From Flavobacteriales bacterium (GTDB lineage: Bacteria; Bacteroidota; Bacteroidia; Flavobacteriales; Flavobacteriaceae): 6,773 nucleotides of DNA. The notes beneath the pieces are model-generated. The model was not told the DNA's origin, did no database searches, and worked only from the letters and a program-made list of their open reading frames with translations. Of this stretch, positions 6,004 to 6,773 are shown piece by piece (positions within the stretch are counted from its first letter, which is position 1; every line of letters begins with the position of its first letter). A program made the translations under genes and the position numbers. The stretch lies in the NCBI GenBank assembly GCA_027033875.1, contig JALVKK010000334.1, forward strand, positions 1-6,773, read 5' to 3'.

Positions 6004-6773
6004 TTAATCGTTTAATTTTAACACCGCCATAAATGCCGATTGCGGTATCTGCACATTGCCGACTTGACGCATACGTTTTTTACCTTTCTTTTGTTTTTCG
6101 AGCAGTTTTCTTTTACGAGAAATATCACCACCGTAACATTTAGCGGTTACATCTTTACGAAGGGCTTTGATAGTTTCTCGGGCAATAATTTTAGAGCCGA
6201 TGGCGGCTTGCACCGGAATATCAAATTGTTGTCGCGGTATCAAACCACGCAATTTATGTACCATTTTTTTGCCTATATCGTAAGCATTGTCGGCGTGTAT
6301 CAATGCCGAAAGCGCATCGACCGGCTGTCCGTTGAGCAAAATATCCACTTTGACCAATTTGGATTTTCGCATACCTATGGGGTGATAATCAAATGAAGCA
6401 TAGCCTTTTGAAACGGTTTTTAAGCGGTCATAAAAATCAAAAACAATTTCAGACAAAGGCATATCAAAACTCAATTCAACACGGTCGGTTGTCAAATAAA
6501 CTTGATTGGTTATTTGCCCGCGTTTTTCGAGCGCTAAAGTCATAATGGGACCGATAAAATCGGATTTGGTGATTATACTTGCTTTGATATAAGGTTCTTC
6601 TACTCTATCCAATTTTGACGGGTCAGGTAATTCTGAAGGATTATTGACAATAACCGGTTTGTCGGGATGTTTCTTGGTATAAGCGTGATATGACACATTG
6701 GGAACAGTCGTAATCACATTCATATCAAATTCGCGTTCCAATCGTTCTTGGATAATTTCCATGTGCAGCATAC
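6004..6773 (-). CDS. lepA: Elongation factor 4 (LepA), C-terminal part
   Basis: LepA/EF4 is a ribosome-binding GTPase related to EF-G, implicated in ribosome biogenesis and translational back-translocation. Only the C-terminal portion is in the window, about 256 of the family's usual roughly 600 codons. The frame is open at the right edge, so the apparent ATG at 6771 is an internal Met (the family reads GMLHMEIIQERLEREF here). Residues of the fragment from about 58 to 130 (starting PYIKASIITKSDFIGPIMTL) match the EF-G domain V-like fold. Residues about 147-255 are the LepA-specific C-terminal domain, with RQQFDIPVQAAIGSKIIA, YGGDISRKRKLLEKQKKGKK and the QIPQSAF motif near the end. The GTPase domain lies outside the window. 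lepA converges on the tRNA cluster and shares its terminator. Confidence 0.96.
   Translation of the reverse strand, partial: MLHMEIIQERLEREFDMNVITTVPNVSYHAYTKKHPDKPVIVNNPSELPDPSKLDRVEEPYIKASIITKSDFIGPIMTLALEKRGQITNQVYLTTDRVELSFDMPLSEIVFDFYDRLKTVSKGYASFDYHPIGMRKSKLVKVDILLNGQPVDALSALIHADNAYDIGKKMVHKLRGLIPRQQFDIPVQAAIGSKIIARETIKALRKDVTAKCYGGDISRKRKLLEKQKKGKKRMRQVGNVQIPQSAFMAVLKLND

Noticed and set aside
6760..6773. ATG at 6771 as the true start of a short LepA-like protein
   Set aside because: The sequence there matches the interior of full-length LepA and the frame stays open to the window edge, so this is truncation by the window, not a short gene.

Overview
The window is a stretch of core chromosome that looks like a member of the Bacteroidota. 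It is AT-rich. Start codons lack obvious Shine-Dalgarno sequences, and several genes are preceded by a TAnnTTTG-type -7 box, the Bacteroidota promoter form. The N-terminus of MutL and the small membrane protein coupled to it also fit that phylum. I cannot place it more finely than phylum from the sequence alone.

Left part (1-2823), all on the minus strand and transcribed right to left: yidD, lgt, an 89-residue membrane-anchored protein, then mutL, whose 3' end runs off the left edge. yidD and lgt overlap by 4 bases (ATGA). The small gene and mutL overlap by 1 base (TAATG). A 100-base gap separates the two pairs, and no obvious terminator lies in it. YidD (membrane-protein insertion) and Lgt (first step of lipoprotein maturation) form an envelope-biogenesis pair. 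MutL is the mismatch-repair ATPase.

Middle (2824-3158): a 335-base divergent intergenic region. Its core (about 2881-3075) is clearly richer in GC than its surroundings. It holds two imperfect tandem copies of a 41-base unit and a short hairpin, and looks like a non-coding dispersed repeat inserted between two promoters. This is the least ordinary DNA in the window.

Right of it (3159-5516, plus strand) is a 785-residue predicted lipoprotein. It has an unassigned N-terminal part and a C-terminal half with periodic turn motifs suggesting a beta-propeller of about seven blades. Its acceptor cysteine would be modified by Lgt, which is encoded divergently next door.

Right end (5640-6773): a well-formed Bacteroidota promoter drives a three-tRNA cluster, Gly(GCC), Leu(TAA) and Phe(GAA). 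The cluster ends at a bidirectional intrinsic terminator shared with the converging lepA gene (translation factor EF4). Only the C-terminal 255-256 codons of lepA are in the window.

I found no CRISPR array, transposase, prophage gene, toxin-antitoxin pair or defence system. Most of the window is conserved housekeeping. The items worth a second look are the intergenic repeat, the uncharacterised propeller lipoprotein and the small protein translationally coupled to mutL.
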